8,681 bases of DNA from Shewanellaceae bacterium (GCA_016779685.1 JADHND010000061.1:1-8681), one strand, 5' to 3'. Positions 1 through 6,786 are shown, counted from the stretch's first letter. A program made the numbers and translations. Notes: a model not told the origin generated them from the sequence alone.

Positions 1-55
1 AAACGAAGCCGACCTGAACAGCATTGAAAAAGGATTGCAGCAACTGCAATCCTAA
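1..55 (+). CDS. C-terminal end of an unidentified protein (partial)
   Basis: Reading from base 2 there are 17 codons and then a TAA stop at 53-55, giving a C-terminus NEADLNSIEKGLQQLQS. The residues look like a genuine amphipathic helix, acidic and glutamine-rich with regularly spaced leucines and isoleucines, and the frame stays open to the window edge. The family cannot be told from so little. Such endings occur for example in MarR-like regulators, but that is only a guess. The gene converges on the minus-strand operon that ends at 125. Its last seven codons form a perfect hairpin (see terminator). It could also be chance, because 17 open codons is weak proof. Confidence 0.45.
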   Translation, partial: NEADLNSIEKGLQQLQS

Positions 56-59
56 TTTT
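27..59. terminator. Hairpin terminator embedded in the end of the first gene
   Basis: GGATTGCAG (32-40) and CTGCAATCC (44-52) are perfect 9-bp arms around a CAA loop. Read on the minus strand the hairpin is followed by five T (complement of A27-A31), a classic intrinsic terminator for the minus-strand beta-barrel operon. Read on the plus strand it is followed by TAATTTTA, a weaker U-tract that could still end the partial gene. The stem lies within the last codons of that gene, so the two convergent units would share one terminator. Confidence 0.7.
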
Positions 60-72
60 ACGCAGCGCCCTC

Positions 73-98
73 TCTCAAATTTCAGTCTCAAATTTCAG
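73..98. repeat. Tandem duplication of a 13-bp unit
   Basis: TCTCAAATTTCAG occurs twice back to back (73-85 and 86-98) in the short spacer between the two convergent genes. The second copy can pair with the sequence after it (CTCAA 87-91 with TTGAG 100-104), and GCCCTC (67-72) can pair with GAGGGC (102-107), so the spacer transcript could fold into a second, weaker hairpin. It looks like a simple replication-slippage duplication with no proven role. Confidence 0.6.
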
Positions 99-124
99 AT
101 TGAGGGCTCAGCTTTATCTCGCTT

Positions 125-805
125 TTAGAAGCGCAACTCAAGACCCATAAACAGCCTTTCATCTTCAATTTGCAACGTTTCAGCGCCAATTGACTTGTTC
201 TCAAAATAATAAAAGTTCATGCCAGCTTTGATATCAACATCCACCAGGGCAGTGTCGACGCGATACAACAAGCCTACTTTAGTGTCACTGAATGCCTTAG
301 GATTGAATGACAACTCGGTATCAGCAAAAGCATATATATTGGTTCCCGGAACAGCAGCTTCAACACCCACATACACGAAAAATGGATTCCCCTCGAGCGC
401 ATGTTCTTTTTGCGCATGACTCATCACAGTGCCGCTGATTTGAGCAACGCCCACACCAATATCCAAACCAAGCAGGACATTGTCGAGCAAATCATAGTAA
501 AGCAGATAATCCCATCGTGTGAAAGTGGCTTCTTGTTGGGTTTGATCAAACGTCAAAGATTTATAGCGCACCCCCACACTGGGAATGAAGGGAAGTGGCG
601 GCTCGAAAGCGACGTAGACAGCAGGTATCACCGAACTGTCATGAACATGTTTGATACGCTGAGCTGAGGTCTCTGTTGCGACCGAAACATCACCAAATAA
701 CAGTGAATCAACCCCAACTTTGACACCGACAATCCCGGCGCTGCACCAAACTGACTGTAATAAAAAGCCCAGTAGCAATCCTCTTTTGATCCAACGTAAA
801 TACAT
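125..805 (-). CDS. TIGR04219-like outer membrane beta-barrel protein
   Basis: This 226-residue protein starts with a Sec signal peptide: basic MYLRWIKR, a hydrophobic stretch at about residues 9-20, and a likely cleavage after Cys-Ser-Ala at residue 23. The rest alternates polar and hydrophobic residues in short strands separated by turns and ends in LRF. A terminal Phe is the usual signal for BAM-dependent outer-membrane insertion. The overall pattern, including the GIVGVKVGVD start of the mature chain, matches the TIGR04219 family of small gammaproteobacterial outer-membrane proteins, whose function is not known to me. The start codon lies 3 nt after the stop of the upstream DUF2333 gene and has a good AGGGG ribosome-binding site inside that gene's end, so the two are co-transcribed and probably translationally coupled. 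Assignment to an outer-membrane barrel is firm; the family name is recognised from memory. Confidence 0.85.
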   Translation of the reverse strand: MYLRWIKRGLLLGFLLQSVWCSAGIVGVKVGVDSLLFGDVSVATETSAQRIKHVHDSSVIPAVYVAFEPPLPFIPSVGVRYKSLTFDQTQQEATFTRWDYLLYYDLLDNVLLGLDIGVGVAQISGTVMSHAQKEHALEGNPFFVYVGVEAAVPGTNIYAFADTELSFNPKAFSDTKVGLLYRVDTALVDVDIKAGMNFYYFENKSIGAETLQIEDERLFMGLELRF

Positions 806-808
806 AGA

Positions 809-1813
809 CTACCCCTGTGACAATAAATTTTTCAAATCAATAACCGCTGCATTGGCTCGCGAAATATAATTGGCCATCACCAGAGAGTGATTCGCAAACA
901 TACCAAATCCGGAACCGTTTAGCACCATCATACTGGACATCTCAGTTTGCGTCGCCTCCAATTCACGAATAATTTGTTTCAGACTGACTTCGGCATTTTT
1001 TTTGCGTAAGACCGATTGAAAATCAACTTCAATTGCCTTCATAAAATTGAGCAACGCCCAACAAGAGCCTCTAGCTTCATAGAACACATCATCAATTTCC
1101 AACCAACTTGTTTTGTTGTACACCAGCATAGGTGAATGGGTTGTTTGTCGCCCTGCAACGGCGCCTGCAAGCCCCATATCCTCATCTACTTTTGGCACAC
1201 TTGATGACAAGCGCTGCGATAAACTACCCAATCGTTGATTCACAGCTTGGAGCCACTTAGAAAGATTATCGGCTCTGGCATAGAATTGTGCTGATGACTT
1301 TGAAACATTGAGAATACGTTGTCGATATTGTTTCAAAAAACCAATCGCTTCTTCATACTCACTTTCAGCACTTGGAAAAAACCAACTTCGATGATCAATA
1401 TTCAACTTAGGTTGTGCTTTAGCCAAAGTAAACTCTTCTGCCGATTGTGATTGGCTCCGACTAAAGTCGCTTCTAAGGCTTAAAGCAAAGTCTCGTATTT
1501 GTTCTAATGCACCAAATTCAAATGCTAAAATGTTGTCCATCACCAAGGCAGGAGACATTTTATCATTGGATAAATATCCACCTGGCTTATGCAAAATACC
1601 CTCCAATGTGTCAATTAAAGCACTGGTGGTCACATAACCAATATCGTGCGGCTGCTCACGATACGTTTGCATATCTAAAGGCGCTGGTTCATGACTCCAA
1701 TACATGCTGATCCCAATCAATAAGATAACCAATAAACTGATCAGCAATACATACCGATAACGCTGCTGACCTTGCTGAAGTACCTGTTTAACCCGCATCA
1801 TCACTTTATTCAT
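809..1813 (-). CDS. DUF2333 family inner-membrane protein
   Basis: This 334-residue protein has a short basic cytoplasmic N-terminus, one transmembrane helix at about residues 21-39 (YVLLISLLVILLIGISMYW), and a large, mostly helical domain that should face the periplasm. The early segment with PHDIGYVTTSALIDTLEGIL and GGYLSNDKMSP and the central block with WFFPSAESEYEEAI are typical of the DUF2333 family, and the length is the family norm. No enzymatic motif is visible and the function is unknown. It is the first gene of an operon with the beta-barrel gene 3 nt downstream, so the pair may act together in the envelope. The ATG at 1813 is preceded only by a purine-rich AAGAAGA. A GAGG lies about 11 nt upstream, so the ribosome-binding site is weak. 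Confidence 0.88.
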   Translation of the reverse strand: MNKVMMRVKQVLQQGQQRYRYVLLISLLVILLIGISMYWSHEPAPLDMQTYREQPHDIGYVTTSALIDTLEGILHKPGGYLSNDKMSPALVMDNILAFEFGALEQIRDFALSLRSDFSRSQSQSAEEFTLAKAQPKLNIDHRSWFFPSAESEYEEAIGFLKQYRQRILNVSKSSAQFYARADNLSKWLQAVNQRLGSLSQRLSSSVPKVDEDMGLAGAVAGRQTTHSPMLVYNKTSWLEIDDVFYEARGSCWALLNFMKAIEVDFQSVLRKKNAEVSLKQIIRELEATQTEMSSMMVLNGSGFGMFANHSLVMANYISRANAAVIDLKNLLSQG

Positions 1814-2112
1814 TCTTCTTCATACCTCATTATTGAAATTGAAATTTGCGGATAATCCACAAATTTATTACATCGTACCGCTTAGTGCATATTTTGTACA
1901 GCCAACAGCTCCATTCAACACCAATCCCTGTGGAGCATAGGTACGCTCAGAAACCTGACACTTGGTTAAAAATCTTCAAACCAAACTGTCTTTTTATGAG
2001 CTTAAAATGTAAACTGTGGTTGTATTCAAGCTAGAATAATGGGTAGCCGTTATCTACAGCAGTATGAACTCAAAATGATAAGAATTTTTGCGCAAGCAAC
2101 ATGGAGGCCAGC
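1814..2112. other. Divergent intergenic region, nothing firm
   Basis: These 299 bases separate the divergent DUF2333 operon and the crotonase gene and must hold both promoters. There are several TATAAT-like hexamers, for example TAGAAT near 2032, but none has a convincing -35 partner at the right spacing, so I do not place promoters. A 62-codon open frame at 1846-2034 has no ribosome-binding site or protein-like composition and is not called. No terminator, RNA gene or repeat was recognised. Confidence 0.5.
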
Positions 2113-2847
2113 ATGCCACTTATTACTGTCTCAGATAAAGATAAAATTCGTACCATTCAAATAAATAGACCTGAAAAAAAGAACGCTATCAACCTTGAGA
2201 TGTATAAGCTGCTTACACATGCACTCAAAGACGGTGATGAAGACGATACCATTAACCTATTTATCTTGCATGGGCACTCGGAATACTTTTGTGCAGGCAA
2301 TGATTTAAAAGACTTTCTAAACCACCAACAACTCACTATAGCGCATCCGACGGTACAATTTTTATATCAACTTATCGACACCAAGAAACCTATGATAGCC
2401 TCAGTCTCTGGTATGGCTATCGGAATTGGCACCACCATTTTGCTGCATTGTGATTTAATCTATGCCGCTGACAATTGTCGCTTTCAGCTCCCTTTTGTTA
2501 ACTTAAGCTTAGTGCCTGAAGCAGCGGCTAGCTTAATCGTACCACAGCTTTGTGGGGCTAAAAAAGCCAATGAACTTTTTTTTCTAGGGCAACCATTTTA
2601 CGCACAGGAAGCATTAGAAATGGGCTTCATCAACAAAGTGATTACCTCTCAACAAGTTGACCAACACGCTTTAAGCATCGCGCATAAGCTACTCAAACAA
2701 CCTCAGGCAGCACTCATTGAAACAAAAAAGTTATTGAAGTATCAGCAAAGTGCGCTTAAAAATCAGCTACAACTTGAAATCAAAAGCTTTGAAAAGTTTG
2801 TCCAAAGTGATGAAGCTAGAACGTTGTTTGAAAACTTCCTAGGTTAG
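2113..2847 (+). CDS. Crotonase-family enoyl-CoA hydratase/isomerase-like protein
   Basis: With the start at 2113 the protein has 244 residues. That ATG follows GGAGG at 5 nt, whereas the in-frame ATG at 2101 has no ribosome-binding site. The crotonase fold is clear: an N-terminal NRPEKKNAI, the oxyanion-hole loop FCAGNDL (59-65), and the second loop GMAIGIGTT (100-108) followed by LLHCDLIYAAD. The two glutamates of classic enoyl-CoA hydratase (rat Glu144 and Glu164) align with Thr108 and Phe128, so simple hydratase activity is unlikely. A glutamate in NLSLVPEAAAS (Glu136) sits where delta3,delta2-enoyl-CoA isomerases carry their catalytic acid, which suggests a double-bond isomerase acting on an unsaturated acyl-CoA in the cytoplasm. 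Its 3' end overlaps the convergent dusA end by 9 bp. Family is certain, reaction is inferred, and the substrate is unknown. Confidence 0.9.
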   Translation: MPLITVSDKDKIRTIQINRPEKKNAINLEMYKLLTHALKDGDEDDTINLFILHGHSEYFCAGNDLKDFLNHQQLTIAHPTVQFLYQLIDTKKPMIASVSGMAIGIGTTILLHCDLIYAADNCRFQLPFVNLSLVPEAAASLIVPQLCGAKKANELFFLGQPFYAQEALEMGFINKVITSQQVDQHALSIAHKLLKQPQAALIETKKLLKYQQSALKNQLQLEIKSFEKFVQSDEARTLFENFLG

Positions 2848-3837
2848 AGCCTGCTGAGGTTCAACTGCTTTCATATAGGCTAAAGCATCGGTAATGATCT
2901 CCGTGCCCGCATTTTGATTGGTTGCATGCTCACTCAGGTAACGACGCCACCGCTTACCGTTGGGCACGCCTTGAAACAGACCAATCATGTGTCGCGTACA
3001 ATGGCTAACACGACCACCTTGCTTAAGATGCTGTTCTATATAAGGTAGCATGCTTTCAATCAATGCCTCGCGCTCTGTTACCTGCGGCGCTATGCCACAC
3101 AGTTCTGTATCTACTTGGGACAGCAACCAAGGTTGACTATAAGCTTCTCTGCCAACCATAACGCCATCCACTTGGGTCAAATGGGCATGTATCTCGGAAA
3201 AATTCGTAATGCCACCGTTGATGACAAAATTCATATGTGGATAGCATTGTTTTAACTGATAAACGCTGGGGTAATTAAGCGGGGGGATATCACGGTTCTG
3301 TTTTGGACTCAAACCTTTCAACCAGGCTTTACGAGCATGTATGATAAATGTATCGCAACCTTGCGCATGGACTGTTTCAATAAAATGACACAGTGCCTCA
3401 AAGGAGTCTTCATTATCAACTCCAATACGCGTTTTAACCGTAACAGGTATGTCAACAGCAGCTTTCATCGCTGCAACACAATCAGCAACCTGTTGTGGCT
3501 CCTTCATTAAGCAAGCACCAATACCACCATTTTGAACACGACTTGACGGGCAGCCCACATTTAAATTAATTTCATCATATCCATATTGTTCGCCTTTTTT
3601 AGCGCAAAACGCCAGATCATGAGGATCGCGACCACCAAGCTGCAGAGCCACCGGATGCTCTTCCATATTAAACTGCAAATAGTCACCTTGACCATAAATA
3701 ATGGCCCCGGTCGTCACCATTTCTGTATAAAGTAAAGTTGTCTGCGACAGCAATCGTGCCATATAACGATAATGACGATCTGTCCAATCAAGCATAGGCG
3801 CAACGCAAAAACGCCGATTTAAAGGTTCCAAAAACAC
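2839..3837 (-). CDS. dusA: tRNA-dihydrouridine(20/20a) synthase DusA
   Basis: This FMN- and NADPH-dependent enzyme reduces uridine to dihydrouridine in the D-loop of tRNAs. The 332-residue product shows the DusA signatures in order: APMLDWTDRHYRY and LLYTEMVTTGAI near the N-terminus, the catalytic cysteine in NLNVGCPSSRV (Cys96), HARKAWLKGLSPKQNR, then NGGI and GREAYSQPW in the phosphate-binding part of the TIM barrel, and a C-terminal helical domain. HARKAWLKG separates DusA from DusB and DusC. There is no ATG start. The frame can begin with GTG at 3837, but the AAAAGG ribosome-binding site sits only 1 nt before it and 7 nt before a TTG at 3831, so initiation at TTG is at least as likely; either leaves the domain complete. 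The gene stands alone between metL upstream and the convergent crotonase gene. Confidence 0.95.
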   Translation of the reverse strand: MFLEPLNRRFCVAPMLDWTDRHYRYMARLLSQTTLLYTEMVTTGAIIYGQGDYLQFNMEEHPVALQLGGRDPHDLAFCAKKGEQYGYDEINLNVGCPSSRVQNGGIGACLMKEPQQVADCVAAMKAAVDIPVTVKTRIGVDNEDSFEALCHFIETVHAQGCDTFIIHARKAWLKGLSPKQNRDIPPLNYPSVYQLKQCYPHMNFVINGGITNFSEIHAHLTQVDGVMVGREAYSQPWLLSQVDTELCGIAPQVTEREALIESMLPYIEQHLKQGGRVSHCTRHMIGLFQGVPNGKRWRRYLSEHATNQNAGTEIITDALAYMKAVEPQQALT

Positions 3838-3905
3838 ACCTTTTGTTAACCAAAGCCAATCCTGACCAATACAGCCAAAAGCAGCAAAACCATATAAAAA
3901 ACATG

Positions 3906-3935
3906 ATTATAAGCTATTCCTGCATATCAATGCAA
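3906..3935 (-). promoter_or_regulatory. Candidate dusA promoter
   Basis: On the minus strand, TTGCAT (3935-3930) and a perfect TATAAT (3911-3906) are separated by 18 nt in the 110-nt gap between metL and dusA. Transcription would start about 60 nt before the dusA start codon. The -35 matches the consensus at only three of six positions. The -35 lies in a small TGCAT/ATGCA inverted repeat with no U-tract, so I do not call a terminator after metL. Confidence 0.45.
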
Positions 3936-3947
3936 AGAAAATAATAC

Positions 3948-6251
3948 CTAAACCAGCTTGAACTTATTGCACAATTGATGTAACTCAGCCCGCCAAGCCC
4001 GCTGTAACGTCTGCTCCGTCGTTGCATCACCTTTGACGCTCACAGGCGCTATGTCAGCGGCAAAAGTAAACTCAAAAGCTTGCTCTGACGCTTGTAATCC
4101 ATAAAAGCTGTCGTGAGCAGGCAAAGCTTGCCAGAGCACTCGACCACTCAAATGCCCTTGGTGCTGAGTCAATAAGCCTAAACAGATTGTGGATGGATAT
4201 TGTTCAAGCCAATTACGCACTTTGGTAGAGCAACGGTCATAAACAGGCGGCAATGATGCCAAAAGTTGCGCATCTATGTGAATGTCATGGAGGTCGAGTT
4301 CAAAGCCTATTTCTCGAGCTAAGATAACCAAGGTTCTTGCCACCGATATCCCGGTCAGCTCATCCCACATGTTATCAGGCATAACTTGCTCGGCCACTTC
4401 TTCAATGGAAGTCTCCGGTAAAGATACCCCAGATCCACGGACACGAATTTGAAAATCAGCCTTTTGATCCAACTGCCATGATTGCAGCAATCCGGGAATC
4501 GAACAAATGGGAGAAAGACTGGTGGCATATTGCCAGTAAACACGGCGCTGCTGCAATGTTTGCTGAATATGACGTAACATAGGTAAAGGCGTAGATCCAA
4601 TGGAATTGTGTGTGCTGATAACATGAATGCCTTGCGCCAACAGAGAAGGATACCATGGAATTAAACCAGCATTAGGCAGTGTATCCAGCACCACCAACTC
4701 ATCATATTCACATTGAATCATCTGTTGGATCCAATTGGCATCGTGCCAAAGACAACCTTGCTCAATGAGTTTGTCCAATGCCGAAACCGCTAACGGTTGT
4801 GATTGCAGCAACAGGTTACGTTCATTAGCTACCCCGATTAAACACAATTGGATATGATGTTGATCAGACAACGTTTGCTGTAAAATTGGTAAGTCTTGCA
4901 ACCATTGTTGACTGGTTTGATTCCATCCAAAAAGCACCAACCCTAAAGTTTTTCGGGGTTGTGTACAAGCTCGATGTATGTTCTGTGTTAATTGAATGAC
5001 GCTGGGAGTGGGTACCAAGGTGATCAGGGCATGATTGGTAGCAAATATAGGTTTAGCCGCTCGATGTAACAAGTTTGCAAACGTCGTTCGATACAAATGA
5101 GCTTGCTGGCTCACCATAGCAACCAGTCCATAATCTTCCGTCATAGAATAAGCCGTGATCTCAATTTTTTGCAAGCCATTGACCAAGCAATCCGCAACAT
5201 CCAGCTGATGTTCTTTGGTAAAGGCCAGCTCAACACACCCCTGATAATGCTGCCATACACCCAATGGCAATAAAAATTGGCTGGCTAACTGTGCCAATAG
5301 AGTATCCAATGCACCCACCAAGTGAATCTGAAATAAAACAACCTGTGGTAGACTGGTGACAATTGGATTTTTAGCCGGCTGGCTGTGATAACCCACCTCT
5401 GTAAAATCAGCTTTGGGTACAAAACTTGATCGGACACACAAATTAATTGATCTGCCTTTTAATGGCATGAGTGATCGTTCATGCAAAGCAGAGCAACCTA
5501 ATTTAGCTAACGTGTCGGCTTCACGAAAAGTGAGACTCGATAATAAATTGGCCTGTTTTATCTGACGCGGATCCGCATCAAAAATACCAGCAACATCCGT
5601 CCAAATCGTGACTTGCTCAGCATCGACCAGACTGGCCATCAAGGTAGCACTAAAATCCGAACCATTACGTCCAAGCAATTGAGTCCGCCCCTGCTGGTCT
5701 ACGCAGATAAAACCCGTCATCACTGTTATTTGATGTGTTTGACATGTGGCGAGATAGCGCTGAATACGCTGAGTCGAAGGCTCAATCAAAATAGTTGGAC
5801 AAGCGTTCGGCTCAACCACCAATATTTCTCGCGCATCCAACATTTGAGCTGAGCTTTTAATTTGAGTTAAATAAGCTGTTAGCAACCGTGCTGCCCAAAC
5901 TTCACCCAGCGCCAACACATCATTTTTATGCTTGATATGACCAGCTTTCCCCTGCAAAAAAAGAGTTAAATCCGTCAGATCGCATTCAAACAACCGCAAC
6001 CATAGACCTAAAGCAGCAGGCTCCGATAACAGTGATCGCGCTAAATCCATTTGATATGTTCGCAAGCTGCCCAAGGGATCCCTTATATCAGCTTGAAAAA
6101 TTTGGTATAAAAGGTTCGTGGTATGGCCAGCGGCTGAAACCACCGCCAACATATGTTGCTTTTGATGGTCTTGCAATATGCTAGCAACACGTCGAAAACC
6201 TTGCGCATCCGCTAAACTTGAGCCACCGAACTTATGAACTTGATACTGCAT
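3948..6251 (-). CDS. metL: MetL-like aspartate kinase with degenerate homoserine dehydrogenase domain
   Basis: With the ATG at 6251 the protein has 767 residues, slightly shorter than E. coli MetL (about 810). That start has a GAGGG ribosome-binding site 6-7 nt upstream and leads straight into YQVHKFGGSS; a longer frame from 6362 would begin upstream of the probable promoter. The aspartate kinase half looks intact: KFGGSS (7-12), SAAGHTTNL (39-47), ALGE with Glu117, GRNGSDFSAT (194-203) and WTDVAGIFDADPR (217-229). It should phosphorylate aspartate, the first step towards Met, Thr, Lys and DAP. The C-terminal half aligns with MetL homoserine dehydrogenase through GLVLFG, GIHVIS and VARTLVILAREIG. 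However, the nucleotide-binding glycine motif reads GWNQTSQ (from 445), the NK pair is HN (548-549), and the catalytic Asp and Lys (yeast 219 and 223) are Ser636 and Thr640. The C-terminal GPGAG is also lost. That half is probably inactive. Position beside divergent metJ favours MetL over ThrA. Confidence 0.88.
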   Translation of the reverse strand: MQYQVHKFGGSSLADAQGFRRVASILQDHQKQHMLAVVSAAGHTTNLLYQIFQADIRDPLGSLRTYQMDLARSLLSEPAALGLWLRLFECDLTDLTLFLQGKAGHIKHKNDVLALGEVWAARLLTAYLTQIKSSAQMLDAREILVVEPNACPTILIEPSTQRIQRYLATCQTHQITVMTGFICVDQQGRTQLLGRNGSDFSATLMASLVDAEQVTIWTDVAGIFDADPRQIKQANLLSSLTFREADTLAKLGCSALHERSLMPLKGRSINLCVRSSFVPKADFTEVGYHSQPAKNPIVTSLPQVVLFQIHLVGALDTLLAQLASQFLLPLGVWQHYQGCVELAFTKEHQLDVADCLVNGLQKIEITAYSMTEDYGLVAMVSQQAHLYRTTFANLLHRAAKPIFATNHALITLVPTPSVIQLTQNIHRACTQPRKTLGLVLFGWNQTSQQWLQDLPILQQTLSDQHHIQLCLIGVANERNLLLQSQPLAVSALDKLIEQGCLWHDANWIQQMIQCEYDELVVLDTLPNAGLIPWYPSLLAQGIHVISTHNSIGSTPLPMLRHIQQTLQQRRVYWQYATSLSPICSIPGLLQSWQLDQKADFQIRVRGSGVSLPETSIEEVAEQVMPDNMWDELTGISVARTLVILAREIGFELDLHDIHIDAQLLASLPPVYDRCSTKVRNWLEQYPSTICLGLLTQHQGHLSGRVLWQALPAHDSFYGLQASEQAFEFTFAADIAPVSVKGDATTEQTLQRAWRAELHQLCNKFKLV

Positions 6252-6318
6252 AACGAGCCCTCTTGATATGGGGAGGAGAAGCAACGCATCCCACCAACAG
6301 CATGCCTTTTTAAAGTCT

Positions 6319-6347
6319 ATTGTATCGATATTTAGCCGATTCATCAA
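6319..6347 (-). promoter_or_regulatory. Candidate metL promoter
   Basis: On the minus strand, TTGATG (6347-6342) and TACAAT (6324-6319) are spaced by 17 nt. Transcription would start near 6312, leaving a leader of about 60 nt before the ATG at 6251. This placement argues against translation from the upstream ATG at 6362. No tandem AGACGTCT-like met boxes overlap it; the nearest is a single partial match just after the -10. Confidence 0.5.
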
Positions 6348-6393
6348 ACACCGATCGTTCAAGGCTCTCTGAAACCCTAAGGAAAAAGAAAAA

Positions 6394-6423
6394 TTGTAAC
6401 CCTAATCGAAAAAAGTTTATAAT
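6394..6423 (+). promoter_or_regulatory. Candidate metJ promoter
   Basis: TTGTAA (6394-6399) and a perfect TATAAT (6418-6423) are separated by 18 nt upstream of metJ, with transcription expected near 6430. AATTGTAA, which covers the -35, recurs at 6433-6440 just past the expected start site. Confidence 0.55.
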
Positions 6424-6433
6424 GTAGTTATTA

Positions 6434-6445
6434 ATTGTAAACAAT
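6434..6445. promoter_or_regulatory. Small palindrome in the metJ leader
   Basis: ATTGT and ACAAT face each other across two A residues, between the expected metJ transcription start and the AAGGT ribosome-binding site (6446-6450). It could be an operator, but the arms are only 5 bp in AT-rich DNA, and it does not resemble the known MetJ target AGACGTCT. Confidence 0.25.
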
Positions 6446-6458
6446 AAGGTGCACAACT

Positions 6459-6737
6459 ATGGCTTGGGAAGGTGAGTATATCTGCCCTTATGTTGAGCGA
6501 GGCAAAAAAAAATCCGAAGTTAAAAAAATTACCGTCTCAATGCCGCTCAAAGTACTCAAAATTTTAACCGATGAGCGTACCCGACGCCAAGTCAATAACC
6601 TCAGGCATGGCACGAACAGCGAGCTGATCTGTGAAGCCTTTTTACACGCTTTTACTGGGCAACCTCTACCAACCGATCGTGATCTGAATAAAGTACACCC
6701 TGATGATATTCCTGAAGCTATCAAAAATAAATCGTGA
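6459..6737 (+). CDS. metJ: MetJ methionine regulon repressor
   Basis: MetJ is a dimeric ribbon-helix-helix repressor that binds SAM as corepressor and shuts off methionine biosynthesis genes. The 92-residue product is nearly identical to E. coli MetJ over the core. The DNA-contacting beta strand VKKITVS keeps Lys23 and Thr25, followed by PLKVLKILTDERTRRQVNNLRH and TNSELICEAFLHAFTGQPLP. The SAM-site residues Glu59, His63 and Phe65 are present. The start is ATG with AAGGT 8 nt upstream. The C-terminus stops after EAIKNKS, about 13 residues before the E. coli end (105 aa), so the tail after helix C is missing; all known functional residues lie before it. The gene is divergent from metL, which it is expected to control, as in the enterobacterial metJ/metBL arrangement but without metB. 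A strong hairpin terminator follows. Confidence 0.96.
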   Translation: MAWEGEYICPYVERGKKKSEVKKITVSMPLKVLKILTDERTRRQVNNLRHGTNSELICEAFLHAFTGQPLPTDRDLNKVHPDDIPEAIKNKS

Positions 6738-6742
6738 TTTTG

Positions 6743-6786
6743 AAAAAAAAAAACACCCCTGCTCATTACAGACAGGGGCATTTTTT
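6743..6786. terminator. Bidirectional terminator between metJ and the HPt gene
   Basis: CCCCTG (6756-6761) and CAGGGG (6773-6778) form a GC-rich stem with an 11-nt loop. A run of six T follows on the plus strand (6781-6786) and a run of eleven A precedes it (6743-6753), which is a U-tract for minus-strand transcripts. It can therefore stop both metJ and the convergent HPt gene ending at 6815. Confidence 0.88.

Noticed and set aside
401..667. 88-codon plus-strand open frame inside the beta-barrel gene
   Set aside because: It lies opposite a clear signal-peptide and beta-barrel gene and has no independent evidence.
1850..1863. DnaA-box-like TAATCCACA, possible origin
   Set aside because: One near-match only, with no cluster of boxes and no origin-linked genes nearby.
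1846..2034. 62-codon plus-strand open frame in the DUF2333-crotonase spacer
   Set aside because: No ribosome-binding site, no recognisable domain and an unlikely composition; it is probably chance.
6252..6312. Attenuator leader peptide before metL, like thrL
   Set aside because: Short frames begin in the leader, but none is rich in Met, Thr or Ile and no terminator/antiterminator pair is visible.
6252..6362. N-terminal extension of the metL frame to an ATG at 6362
   Set aside because: It lacks a ribosome-binding site, overlaps the likely metL promoter, and encodes residues with no resemblance to aspartokinases, which begin right at the KFGGSS region.
6488..6781. 97-codon minus-strand open frame opposite metJ
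   Set aside because: It is antisense to the highly conserved metJ and starts inside the terminator hairpin.
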